This document shows positions 1 through 11,767 of a DNA stretch of 64,000 nucleotides, in pieces. The first letter of the stretch is position 1, and every line of letters starts with the position of its first letter. The stretch lies in contig BRON01000004.1 in the NCBI GenBank assembly GCA_024345305.1, positions 744,001-808,000 on the forward strand, written 5' to 3'. The DNA comes from Mrakia gelida (lineage: Eukaryota; Basidiomycota; Tremellomycetes; Cystofilobasidiales; Mrakiaceae). Under the pieces are notes generated by a model. The model had not been told where the DNA came from. It ran no database searches and saw nothing but the letters and a program-made list of their open reading frames with translations. Both the position numbers and the translations under genes were made by a program.

Positions 1-511
1 AATCTTCTCGCCTTGATCTTCTGGTAGTCTAATTCATGCTCGTCGAATCGTGGCTCGCTCGCAGCTCAAAGGGAACTGAAAGTGAAACGAAGACGCGACG
101 GATGAAGGTCAGGTCTAGCACGCCGACAAAGAAACAGTCTCTGTTTCTGAGCGTTTCTCCGAGTTGGAAAAGCTTCTGAGACTTGAAACTGACACCCGTT
201 GGCCACGTTGTCGGGCAGGATTTACAACTTTATCAACGGGCATGAGAGGGTGTCGAGCCAAGATTTGACTCTCGCGCGTCGAAGTTTGATGGCGCTTTTC
301 GGCTGTCTCACCATACGACCGACGGACCCTGGTTCCAGGCTTTTCCCTCTCAACTACACCTTCCTTTCAGCTTTTCTTCCCAACAGTCACCTCCCACTTT
401 ACTTCTCATTCAGCTCGTTTTCGACTCCTCGCTGCGGTCCTTTTCCACCTCTCCTCGTCGAAGGATCGATCCCTCAGCTCAGCCCTCCTGCCCTCCCTCC
501 CTCCCTCCTCG
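1..511. other. Gene-free left edge (upstream of the DUF6534 gene)
   Basis: No reading frame here looks like a protein and no tRNA boxes are visible. The pyrimidine-rich stretch from about 350 to 510 lies directly before the ATG at 512 and is probably promoter and 5' leader of that gene. The end of a gene lying outside the window cannot be excluded. Confidence 0.5.
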
Positions 512-2836
512 ATGAACGACTCCACCACTTCTTCAGACTCGGGAGGCCTTTCGGTCGCTGCTCTCGAGTACAAGGATTCACCTGGACACTATCTCGGACC
601 AATACTGGTGAGATTCTAGACGCTCTGGGAGAAGGCAGCGGGAGGTGGAGGAGGGCGAGGTCGACTCGGGGCGAAGCGCGAGCTCACCTTCGATTTCCTT
701 CTTCCCACAGGTTGCTTCGTTACTAGACCACATGCTCTTTGGTGTCCTCGCTGTGTATACATTTACCTACTGGTGAGTTCACACAGCCCTCTGACTTCAA
801 CCCTTCGAAAGAGGGAAGCGAAGGACTGAAGGGGAAGCGAGGAAGTCGAGACGAAGCTGATCGAGCGTTGATGTTTCTCTCGCTGTTTCTCCTTCTCTCG
901 ACAGGCGTTTCTTCAAAGACACCGCAAAATTCAAAGTCCTCGTAACTTTGCTCTTCATAATAAACTTGTGAGTTTCCTCGCTGGACGAGAAAGGACGAGG
1001 AGCGACAGAGGGAGGGGAAACGACGACGCGAGGGAGCCGAACTAACTCTCGCGTTCTCCATCCAGAGCTCAAACCTCCCTGGTGTTCTATACGATCTACA
1101 CGATATTTGGGACAGGGTTTGGACGATGGGAAGGTGCTCTGACCAACGTCGTGAGTCTCCAATCTTCCCCTCTCGCGTTGTTTGGCGCGTCGTCCTCTTC
1201 GCGTCTTCGGAACTGACTCGTCTCGTCTCCTTATCACTGGCAGTACTTCGAGGTGGGTTTGAGACTAGACGCATCATATGAATCATTGAAACTGACCGCT
1301 GGCCTACTCTCGTTCGGTCCTTCTCTTCCAGGGCGTGATGAGTGAGTCGTCGCTCGATTCTGTTTTTGCTCGCTCCTTCTCCTGTCTTCTCGCGGTTGAG
1401 CTGACCGGTCATCATCTCAACCCACTTCTTCGCAGTGCTGGAAGCTATGGCTGGTGCTCTTTCGCAAGCGTTCTTTTTGGGTGAGTTCCGAGAAGGTGCC
1501 GTTCCGTCAACGCGTCGAAATTGACTTTCAATTTCTCTTCGTTACAGAGCGTGCCTTCACCCTCCTCCGTCGCAATCGTGTGTTAGGCTGGATCCTACTC
1601 GCCTTCTGCATTCCTTCGCTACTCGCTGGCCTCGCGATGGGGTTGGGAAGTGGAGTCGTCACAGTTTTGCAGGCGAGCATCGCCGTACGTCTTTCTTTTC
1701 GCTCTTTCCTTTCGTTCTTCGAGATCAAGCTTCTTACTCGACACCTTACTACCCGACTGCCTTCAGACCAACTTCGACAACTTCGACACCCTCAAGTACT
1801 TCATCATCTCCTGGAAGTCCATCTCCGTCTTCACCGACATTCTCTTGACGACCACCATCGTCGCCTGCCTCGTCACCAGTAGGACAGGACGCGAATCGAC
1901 AGACCACATGATCACGAGGGTCATTTGCTGGATCATCGAGGCTCAAACCCTGGTTAGTCTCGACTTCTTCCTGTGGGACGCGTCGGCGTCGAGGCGGATC
2001 AAAACAAACCTCTCTCGTTGACTTCGACTGACGTTCTTCCTCCTTACCCTCCTCTTTCTCCCCTCACCTCAGCCTCTCATGGCAGCCTTATTCTTCCTGG
2101 CGAGCTACGGTGAGTCCCAGCAGCCTGAATAAAAAACTATGCTCGTCGACTCGACGAGACGCGTCGCTGAATCTTCGTTTTCTCTTCCAGCCGTCGACAG
2201 CGGTGCCAACCTTTGCATCGTCCCCTCCTTCGTAGAGGCAAAACTTTGCGCCCTTTCAGTACTTCACGTTCTCAACTCGTAAGTCAATATCCTGATACGA
2301 AGCGTCGAGCAAGGAACGACCTCGCTGACATCTCGCGTTCTTCGATTCTTCAGTCGCGGTCGTCTTCGCCATCAAGTCTCCAGCTTCAACAACACCACTC
2401 GCAACAACCCCAAAACAACCCAGGCCAGGGACACCATCACCGTCTCCACCATCACACACACCCGCTACGTTCGTCCCTTCTTCGCTTCGCTTTGCTCCCG
2501 TTCTTTCTCTCAGTCGATCAACTCGAGTCTGACCTCCGCCTCCCTCCCTCTTCTTCTCAGTCCACAGCCCCGAACCTCGACCTCGAAGCCCAACCCGAGA
2601 AGACCGAATCCCTCCAATCCAACGCCCTCGAATCCATCTCGGAAATGGTCTCCCTCCACGAGTTCGACCCACCACCCTCACCACGGCGAGGCGAGTCGCC
2701 AGCACCAAGTCGCGAAGAGGGAGAGCGACCTCATCTGGAGATCGACATGATAGATCGGACGAGGTCGCCTATGGGGGAGATCAGGACGCATTCGATGGCG
2801 AGAGCTGTGGTTCCGTTCGAGGAGATGAAATGGTAG
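512..2836 (+). CDS. Seven-helix membrane protein, DUF6534 family
   Basis: This is an integral membrane protein of the basidiomycete-expanded DUF6534 family, whose function is unknown. The spliced product starts MNDSTTSSDSGG at ATG 512. It then shows hydrophobic helices in order: GPILVASLLDHMLFG, FKVLVTLLFIINFAQTS, a loop with GFGRWEGALTN, MLEAMAGALSQAFFLERAF, WILLAFCIPSLLAGLAMG, and the family-typical C-terminal module with WKSISVFTDILLTTTIV, then RTGRESTDHMITR and a last helix pair. A hydrophilic, Ser/Pro/Glu-rich tail follows and ends at TAG 2834-2836. About ten introns are needed, all GT-AG. Two internal exons are only 9 nt (1244-1252, Y-F-E) and 10 nt (1332-1341), and both are required to keep frame. 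The exon structure of the tail after about 2470 is less certain. Family assignment is from helix pattern and motifs only. Confidence 0.8.
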
Positions 2837-3231
2837 CCCTTTCTTAGAGGCTCAAACCAAAACGAGTTTCGTGTCGCGAGGGAGAGAGAAATCGAAGTCG
2901 AACTCGGGCCCGTTGAGAAGGGAAGGCAAGGAAAGGTCGTATCATGGAGATAAGGTAGTGGACCCTCCCTCTTGCTGACGAGAGGGTGTAATAAGCTGAC
3001 GAGATCGTTAGTATGTGGAAGGTGAAGAGAGTCCCGTCCTCGACGCGTCTAGACTGTTCCTCCGTCCCTTTGTCCCCTTCCTCCCCCTCTCCTCCATTCA
3101 AAGCACCAGCACTCCTCCCCTCCTCCTCCTCCAAAACCAAAAATGAAATACAACGCTGAAGATAAACGAACGAACGAACTGAAAAGCAAAACGTACGCGA
3201 AACGAAACCGAGAAGGAAGAGGAAAGACCAG
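2837..3231. other. Convergent 3' intergenic region
   Basis: This lies between the stop codons of the DUF6534 gene (+) and the deubiquitinase gene (-). It presumably holds both 3' UTRs. It contains a GACGCGTC palindrome near 3037. I see no coding or RNA-gene signal. Confidence 0.5.
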
Positions 3232-6200
3232 CTAACTCGACTCCTTGTCCTTATCCTTCTTCCCAAACCCGATCTTCATCGCCATGCTCGAGCTCCTCCC
3301 CAGCCCTCCAAGCTTCCCAATCGTGGCACTCATCCCCGGCCCGATGGAAGTCTTCCTCTCGATTTTCTTCCTCTTCTCGGCTTCCTTCTCAGCCTTCTCA
3401 CGTTCCTTCTTCTCGTCCTTGGTTTCCTTCCGGACTGGCGAGGGAGCGTGGACGTAGGCGCCTGTGGTGGTGGTGGGTGAGGAGGGCGGAGGAGGGGTGC
3501 CGTTTCCATTTCCGAAGAGGAGGGAAGGGGAGGTGTGGGAGTGGGCGAAGGGAGGGAGAGGTGGGAGGCGAGAGGAGGGAAGACCGGAGTTGGGATCGAG
3601 GTTGGGGATGGAGGAGGAGGAAGAGGAAGAGGAAGAGTGGTCGACGACTCCTTCGGCGATTGTGGTGGAGGCGTCTCGGATGCGAGGAACGACGCCGTTC
3701 AAGCGAGGTTTGGGTTCGACGAGGGACGACTGTTCGAGTTGGCCTGGAGCTGAAGGTTGACGCGACCGAGGATCCTCCTCTCGAACTGGCAACGAACTCG
3801 CGCCCGTCTGTGATCTCTCGCGAGGAAGCTCGTTGGTTGAGGAGCCCGAGGATCCGTTCGTTGATGTTGGGATGGAAATGGGAGTTGCTGGTGCGGGATG
3901 GTTGTGGCTTCCGTACCAAGACGTCGACGACGAGATCCTCCGATCCGTCTTCTCCTTCGACGATCCTTTCCGCGAGAACCAGTGTCCTCCTGAGCTCTCC
4001 TTCTCCTTGGACGTAGACAAAGAGGAAGTCGAAGGGGCGGCTGGTGGAGGGAGGGAAGCCATCGACGAAGCTCGACTGAGCGAGCTGCTGGTTCCAACGG
4101 AGGGAGGTTTGGGCATCGACGAGGGCGGAAGATTGGGCGACCTCTTCGCTGCGAGCGAACGACCGAGTTCCGACATCTGGTTGGATCCCTCGACGATTGG
4201 GCTTCGAGGAGGAGTGTTGGAGCTCGAAGGGAAGGTAGGGAGAGTGGGTGGAGAGAATGTGGATTCGCGGATGGGGGAGGAGGGAGACGCCATGATGGTT
4301 GAGGCGTTCGAACCCATGTCGAGGAGGGGAGGACGCGTTGGAGGGGTAAGGAGGGGTATCCGTGTGTCGACCTCGCCGTTCGAAGGGGTATCGGAAGTGG
4401 AGAGGAGTATAGAGGGTGCGGTGGGAGGGAAGAAGGAAGCTGGGACGAGGTTGGGAGGAGGTTGTCCGACCTGGAGATTTGCCGATGCTGGCGCTGCTGA
4501 GGAGGAGGCCTCCGGCTCTCGTGGTCGTAGTCCGACGGAGGTAGGGTCGAGGTCGATGGCCTGGTAGAAGAGGACGTATCCGGATCCAGCTGCTGATTCT
4601 CCGTAGTACTTTTGAATGTCGGCTTCGTCGATAGGAGAGACAGTATCGTCGTCAAACATCATCCAGCCGGATCCAGTCTTTGCGATAGCGATGTAGTGAC
4701 CGTGATGGGGACCTCTGAAGAGATGCGAAGGAAGAAAGAAGCAGTCAGTAAGACTCGAAGACGCGAGAAGAGCGAACGAAACGAAGCGAGACGCGTCGAG
4801 CGAGAATGAAACGAGAACTCACCCTCCGACGTGAACGACGATAGCGAACAACTCGTACAACCGATCTGGATCCTCCGAATCGTCGCTCGTGTTGAACAAC
4901 CGAAGCTGGAAGGGGAAGGTGACTCGGTAGTTGAGCTTGACGTAACGTCCAAGTTCCTCTTGATACTTGAATCGCTTGAGGTGGAGAGCGAGCACGTTCG
5001 GGAGGGTCTTGATCTTCATCCTGTTTCAGTCACAAGGACAGCAAAGAGAGAGAGAGCGATGAGGTCAGCGAGCTGGCTCGAAGGTGGACGAAGGCAGGGG
5101 AAGGGAAAGAGTTCGAAGGAACGAAGACAGTCGAGCGCGACGAACCTCTTTTCAGCCTCCTGCAGCCCGCAACACGTATCGCAGTAGAACTTGTTCCGTT
5201 GACAGAGCGTCTCCGAAGCCGAGAACTGACGCAGGCAAGCGGTGATGGAGGTGTTCTGCTCGATATCGATGGAGAGGTCGAGGAAGGATTCGTCTCGCGA
5301 CGAGGTCTGTTTTTTCGTCGAAGCAAACACGCCAAGGTGGAAGAAAGATCAGCAAACGAGTGGAACGACGAACAACGTTCTCTTTGCAAGAGGAAAGGTG
5401 TAGTACTAACCGTCTCGCAAGTCAGGCACCTCGTCTCGTTCGTCAACTTCCCCTCGAAGAGCTTCTGAACGAAGGTCTGCTCGGGACCCTTGTGGTTGTG
5501 ACGCGACAAGGACGATCCTGGAGTCTGAGCCGTACTGAGAGAGGCGAGGGAGTCCGAGACTGATATCACGAACACGAGTAGAGGAAGAAAAGGAGGAGAC
5601 GGGTGAGCTTCCTCTTCGAGCGGTTGAGGAGAAGGAGAGATGAAAGAGGGGAAAGAAAGATCGCGCGGAGAAACTCACGCTCGTCACCCGTCAGGTCGTG
5701 TCCGTTCCCGTTCTCCAACCGTTTCTTGAGGTTATCCCTCGAAGCGTTCTTCCTCTCCTTCTCGTCCGACTCGAGATCCTCTCCGATCTTGTTCAGCAGG
5801 TAGTTGAGGAACTCGTGAGCGTCCTGCATCAGTCCCAAACCCATGAACTCGAGGTCAGCTTCGCGCGCGAGCGTTTCCTCCTTCTCATTCAGCCGCCTGA
5901 ACAGATCGAAAAACGGACGAACCTGTTGCATGGCTCCTCTGAACATCTCGTTCTCGAGCTTGAGCTTGCCCACGAAAGCGGCAGGAGCGATGACGGTCGT
6001 CACAGACGGCACCGGTGGTCCTCCTCCGTTCCCGTCCTTGTCCTTGGGAGGGATCATGTACTTTGGAGGAGGGATGGAGGCGATGTGACGGAAGAGGGTT
6101 TGGAGAGCGATGAAGAGGGATGCTGGTGGGACTGGGGAGTGAGGGATGACGAGCTGGGTGTTGTTGGGATCCAGAGGTCCAGTGGGTTCGGAGGAGGGAG

Positions 6201-7412
6201 TCGCGACGGTCGGGGAGGAGGGAGAGGGAGCTGGGAGGGATGGGGAGAGGAGAGGAGGAGCGTTCGAGGTCGTAGAGAGCACCTTCTTGGTTCCTGGCCA
6301 TCTCGAGGCCTTCTTCTCCTTCTCAGGTGCTGGAGTGGAGGGAGAGGAGAGAGGTTGGGATCCTCCTGGCGTCGGAGGAGCTGGAGACGAGTTGGGTGTT
6401 GAGTAGGAGTGGTTCGAGTTGGAGAGCGCGGCTTGAGCCACTTTTTCTTGTACGGAGGCGAGGGTTGCTGAGGTTGGAAGAGGGGAGAAGGTAGGTGGTG
6501 CTTGGGAGGCGACGAAGGGAGTGAGGAGGGCAGGGTAGGTGTTGACGCAGTCTCGGAACGAGCGACAGAAGTAGAGGGATTGGAGGACGGAGTTGGCATA
6601 GCTGTTTGATTCGAACGAGGAGACAGACAGAGACAGAAAGACGCGTCAGGAGATAGATAGACACAGATTTAGAGATGAGGCAGGAGAGACAGGAGCCGAA
6701 AGAAACGCACCATGTGTTACCGAACTGGGCAGGAGGAGCGAAGAGAGGGGAGAGGAAAGGAAGGAAGGGGAGGAGGAGATCGGTCAGCGATGGGGGACGG
6801 CCAAAAGGAAGGCAAAGGATTAAGGTGAGGATTGTTTGAGAAAGAAGAAAGATCCGAGACCTAAGGGTTGCCCTTATCTCGATCTCTGTAAAGATAGATA
6901 AAGGAGGCAAGGAAGGTTTGTCTGGAGATGGAGACTAGCGAAGGAGGATCCGAGGAAGGAAGCCCGTTCGTCGACGTCGCTCTCTTTCCCTCCCTCGTTG
7001 ACCGACCCTCGCTCCACACCCCTTCCTCTGCCATGATCTCGCCTAGAAGCCTTCTTCCCAGCTGAGTGAACAGACTCTCGAGTAACTCGAGGCTGCTGCG
7101 ACGAGCTCATGGCCTCCCTTCGACCCTCTTCTTGAGCTTCAACGCAACCAACCAACCCAAACGGCGTCGACCGGTCCGTCTTCCTCCTCCCCTACACCTC
7201 CCCCTACACCTCTACACTCCAAGAAGAAGAAGCAAGAGTCCACTCACATTCTCCATTCCATAAAACCGATCCATCTCCTCCAAAGCCTGTCTCTCAGCAT
7301 CCGTCAGACCATCCGCGCCGACTTGAGGTCCTGCTCCTCCGACTCCTCCATTCGTCGTCGATGTCGCAGCTGCTTCCTTCTGTCCTCCGCCGAGTTTGGT
7401 CCATCGGAGCAT
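3232..7412 (-). CDS. UBP9: Ubiquitin-specific protease, Ubp9/Ubp13 (CreB, USP12/46) type
   Basis: This is a cysteine deubiquitinase of the USP (peptidase C19) family. From ATG 7412 the product begins [15 protein letters not shown]. The Cys box reads [20 protein letters not shown]; it is assembled across three exons, and the catalytic Cys codon is split between the end of a 14-nt exon (6711-6724) and the next exon. [14 protein letters not shown] lies near 5800-5840, RCLTCE near 5400-5430, and [16 protein letters not shown] (the zinc-ribbon Cys pair) near 5150-5200. The His box [16 protein letters not shown] is joined across an intron, followed by [11 protein letters not shown] and GYVLFYQ near 4580-4830. 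An approximately 390-residue Ser/Pro-rich, probably disordered tail with a Lys/Glu-rich stretch follows and ends in KDKES-S. In Aspergillus CreB acts in carbon-catabolite regulation, and USP12/46 work with WD40 partners. The same role here is inference. Confidence 0.93.
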
Positions 7413-7716
7413 GAGTCCCCAATAAGGAGGAGGGTCGTGAGAGACTGACGAGAAACGAGAAGGGGAAGTGGTTGCGTCGGGGTCGTGGTTTGCTAGAAGA
7501 AAGAGAACAGCCAGGCGCCCGAGGTTCTCCCCCCCTCCTTTCCTCCCTTCGTCCTTCCTCTCTCTCCCCCACGTGGAGCCAAGGGGTCTCTGCCACTTTC
7601 TGCTTTCGTCTGGTTCGCGTCTATACAGAGCAGACTCTCGGTACGACTTGCAGACGCGATTCGACTCTAGATAGCTTGGTGGTTCATCTCTATTTGGACT
7701 TTTCGTTCGTCGTCGC

Positions 7717-8726
7717 CTAGAGAGCCGAGGGTGCCTCTCCTCCCAGCATACCTCCTCCGGCCTGTCCCAGCTGCCCTCGCTCCTTCGTCAGACGGGTCAC
7801 GTACGACTTGGAGACGACATTGACTGTGGCAGAGAAGGTTGAAAAAAGGTCAGCGAGACGAACGGCGATGGAGCGAGAGAGAGCAGAGCGAGAGGGAGGA
7901 ACGAACAGGCCTGGGTAGGACGGACGCGAGCACGAGCGAAAGATACAGAGATCAGCTCAAGAGGGATAGAGCCAGAGACGAAAGATCAAGTGGGCTCACC
8001 TCCATGTATCGCTCCATGCACATAGTAACGCAGCTCTGTAGAAAAAGCGAGGGGAGGAGAAACGAAAAGGTCAGCTCGACTCGTTTTTCGACGAGAGCGC
8101 GTCATCTCCGACTCGACGAGATCTCAAGCAAAAATGCAACCTCGACACCAGAACCCCAGCAGAACGATGAACGTACCTCCTCTGCCCGAGTGAGCATAGC
8201 TCCGGGCTTGGGGACACACTTCTCGAAGCACTGGAACGGGCGGGGAAAGAAGGGGGAGGGAGGGAGGAGAGGGCGAGGTCAGCTCGAGCTTCCTTCTGCA
8301 CCTCCTTCTGGCGGCTGTAGAGAGAGGCCTGGGATGGGCGAACCTTCTCGTTCATCTTATTTATGAGCTCCTGAGCGTTGGCGAGCTGAAGCTCCTGCTG
8401 CACCTGCTCCATGATCTGTGTTGGAAGAAGACGAAGATGTCAGCTTGAGCTCGAGGAGGAAAGAAGAGAAAGAGGCTGACCTTGTTCTGTTAGAGAGGAG
8501 CCGGGGAGAACGAAAGGAAGGGTTAGAGTGCAGAGACAGTGCGATCTAAGAGCATACCAAGAGCGGGAACCTACCTTCTGAGCGAGCTGGTCTGCGAGGT
8601 CGAAGAAGGAGGGAGGAGGAGGTCAGTTTGAGCTCTTCGTTCGTCGAAGGCTCTCTCGACCCTGACGTCCTACTTACCTGGCTGAGCCTGCTTGGCTGAT
8701 GATGATCCACCGAATAGAGAAGCCAT
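7717..8726 (-). CDS. TIM13: Mitochondrial intermembrane-space chaperone Tim13
   Basis: This is a small Tim chaperone that, with Tim8, escorts membrane-protein precursors across the mitochondrial intermembrane space. The spliced protein starts MASLFGGSSSAKQAQP at 8726. It then reads IMEQVQQELQLANAQELINKMNEK, followed by the twin CX3C motifs CFEKC and CVTMC, then MERYMEAFNVVSKSYVTRL, and ends GGEAPSAL (TAG at 7717-7719). The region around CFEKCVPKPG and the spacing fit Tim13 better than Tim8, Tim9 or Tim10. There are seven or more exons. Two are extremely small: AACAAG (8481-8486, residues N-K) and GCCT (7907-7910), each flanked by introns of normal size with their own CTGAC/CTAAC-like branch sites. 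The 4-nt exon is required for the frame of the conserved AFNVVSKSY segment. The 6-nt exon is frame-neutral. Confidence 0.92.
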
Positions 8727-8895
8727 TGTTGAGATTTTGAAGTTGAAAAAGGGAAAGGGAGGAGGGTGAAGGGTTGAGGGGACTCTCCAAAACGAAACGA
8801 CGAAGCTCGAAAGGAGAAGTCAAGGCGAAGCGTGTCTCGTCGCCCAACTCCATCTCACTTCCCTCCCCCATCCTCACCTTCTCCTTTCCAAAAAC
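8727..8895. promoter_or_regulatory. Bidirectional promoter TIM13/RET2
   Basis: Only 169 nt separate the two divergent start codons, so both promoters and 5' UTRs must lie here. The stretch is rich in C and T on the + strand just before 8896. No defined factor site is recognised. Confidence 0.6.
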
Positions 8896-11767
8896 ATGGT
8901 AAGCTCACCCTCAGGATGGAGATCAAGCTCGTGGCTTCGTACTGACACTTTCGTTGTCTTTGTCAGGTTGTTCTCGCTGCCTCCATTGTCACTCGCGGAG
9001 GGAAACGTACGTCGAGCGCTCCCTTCCTTCCCTTGCCACGTCCAAAGAGAGAGCTCACTCCTTCCGCTTCTCTTTTGCTCCTCTTCCACTCTTCCATATA
9101 CGCCTACCCCCATCTCTATGCTTCTCCCTACTCCACCAACCTCTTCGCTCCTCCTCCCCGGCTCTCCTTCGTCTCGGACACCTCACCCTTCGACCTCTCT
9201 CTCTCTCCCATCTTTCCCTCGCCTTTGCTTCCCCTCACTCGCCCTCATCCATCTTTCACCCACCCACTTCCACTCCACCTCACAGCCGTCATCTCTCGAC
9301 AGTTCCTCGAGATGCCCCGCTCTCGGATTGAGGGACTGCTCGCCTCCTTCCCCAAGCTCATTCCCGCTGGATCTCAACACACCACCATCGAGACAGCGGA
9401 CGTCAGGTTCGTATACCAACCCATGGAGGACCTATACGTTCTAGTAATCACAAACAAGGGCAGCAACATCCTTCAGGTACGTACACACATCCTCTATCTT
9501 TCTTGGGAGCTCACTACGGGAGGAAGGAAGGGGAGGGAAGGGAGCGAGCTCGAGGGCTGCGCGATGGGAAGGGACGAACGAGCTCGTAGACTTTGGAGGA
9601 CGTGGAGGTTCTTCGAGTCAGCAGTCAGGACGGCAGAGCGTTCTCCACTGCGGCAGCAGTATATAGGGGAGACGCCGAAGCTGACCTTTCCGTTCCTCTC
9701 GCTTTGCCTCCCTCCAGGACATCTCAACCCTCTCCCTCATCACTCGATCCATCTCAGACCTCCTTCGTTCCTCCTCTCCCGACGAGGCCACCATCCTCCA
9801 CCACGCCTTCGACCTCATCGCGGCCTTCGACGAGATCATCTCCCTCGGATACAGGGAGAACGTCACCGTTCAGCAGGTCCGAAGCGTCCTCGAGGCCGAG
9901 TCGCACGAGGAGAAGATCCAGGAGATCATCGCCAGGGTTCGTCCTCTCTTCTCCTCTTCTTCCTTTTCTCTGCGACCTCGCGTGCTTGGAGCTGGTACGA
10001 GGAAGTAATAAGACTAACTTCTTTTCGCTCCCTGTCTCTGATTGTTCTAGAACAAGGAAGCTGAGGCTAAGGAGGAGCTCAAGCGACGAGCGAAGCAGCT
10101 CGAGATGCAGCGACGGGAGACGGCCAAGCTCAACCACGGAGCTGGAAGAAACACTGGTGGATTCGGAAACGGCTCGTCAGGTTACGGAGGAGGAGGAATG
10201 GCTGGAGGTTACACTCCTGTTCAACAGCAGAGGTTCGAGGCTCCTGCGGCTGCTTCAAGGCACGTTTCCCTTCCTTCCTTCCTTCGCGACGTGTGGCTCT
10301 TGCTTAAGAGCAGCTTCGCTGACTCCGCTCTCGGCTCTGCTCTCCTCGTCTTGTTCCGTATTCTTAGATCGCAATCGCCAGCGATGAGCTCCAAGCCTGC
10401 GTTCAAGGGAGCTGGAATGAAGCTCGGCAAGAAGCCCAAGCAGTCGGACGTGCTCGACGCTCTCGGAAGCGAAGCTGTCGTTCAGTACGAGGAGGCCGCT
10501 CCTTACGTTCCCGAACCCGTCTACGAGCCTGAGACCCCCGATGTTGACGTTCTCGAGAAGGTCGACCAGGAGAGGTACGTCTCTCTTCCTTTCCTTTCCC
10601 CTCGCTCGTCGCCCTTCTCGAGCTCACACATCCAACCCTTCTTGCCTCCCTCTCCATCCTCTCGCTCCTTTGCAGCGTCCACGTCTCCATCACCGAGCAC
10701 CTCTCCCTCACCCTCCTCCGAGACGGAGGTCTCAAGTCCCTCGACCTCAAGGGAGAACTCGAACTCTTCGTCCAGGACGCTTCCCTCGCCAAACTTCGAC
10801 TCAACCTCCAATCCCCGGACGCGTCCGCCGACTTCGCGTCCGACATCCAGTTCAAGCAGCATCCTCAGGTCGCCAAGTTCGCGAGTGGAGCGGGAGCGAG
10901 GGTGGTTGCGTTGAAGGATTCGAATAGGGATTTCCCCGTTGGGAAAGGGTTGGCGGTGGTGAAGTGGAAGTTGGGATCGACGAACGAGGCTATTGTGCCT
11001 TTGGCTAGTGAGTGCAGCGTTCTCTTTCTTCGTATTGGTGGGGTGGGATCGGGAATGGCTGGCTGGGTGGAGAAGTTGAGGCGAGGACGAGGGACGGAGA
11101 CGGAGAGAGACGCGACGAAACTGAGCTGACCCTTTCTCCCTTCCTTCCCTCAGTCAACTGCTGGCCCAGTCCCTCCACCGACGGATGCGACGTCAACATC
11201 GAGTTCGAACTGGAAGCCAAGCACCTCACTCTTCGAAACGTCGTCATCTCCATCCCTCTGCCGTTCGTTCCGTCCCTTCTCCAACTCTCGACGCGTCTCG
11301 TTTCGCTGACTCCCAACCTCCTCCTCTCTGCCTCGCTTTGATTAGTCCAAGCTCCTACCCCAAAGTCAGCTCCAACACGGGAGACTGGACCGTCAACTCG
11401 GTCACCAACTGCCTCGACTGGACGACCGACACCGTCGACGCCGACGAGCCTTCAGGAACCCTCGAGTTCTCCATCTCTGGAACGGAGGACCCAGACGCCT
11501 TCTTCCCCGTGGGAGTCAGGTTCGTTAGTGCTGGAAGTTTGGCGGAGGTTAAGGTGCGTCTCTCGTTCCACTCTGCTCTCCTCGTTTCGTTTCGTCTCGT
11601 CGTCTCGACGTGGTGAACGAACGTCTCGAAGGCACCCTCGAACGCAACGCTGACCATTTTTGGTGATGCCTTCGCAGGTGGAGTCAGCGACGCTGGTCGA
11701 GTCGGGAGAGGAAGTCACCTTCTCGCAGGAGACGGTGCTGGTCACGGACGAGTACATCGTGATTTAG
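8896..11767 (+). CDS. RET2: Coatomer (COPI) subunit delta
   Basis: This is delta-COP of the COPI coat, which drives retrograde Golgi-to-ER transport. The N-terminal longin-like part reads [33 protein letters not shown], then [31 protein letters not shown] and [11 protein letters not shown], closely following animal delta-COP/ARCN1. A Lys/Glu helix, a Gly/Gln-rich linker and LKLGKK-like and [10 protein letters not shown] segments follow. The C-terminal mu-homology domain includes [45 protein letters not shown] and GTLEFSI. The product ends [12 protein letters not shown] (TAG 11765-11767). The first coding exon is only the ATG (8896-8898); the donor GTAAGC follows immediately and exon 2 starts at 8967. 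The second intron (about 9007-9283) is longer than most in the window. Intron 11280-11345 contains a GACGCGTC palindrome. Confidence 0.96.
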
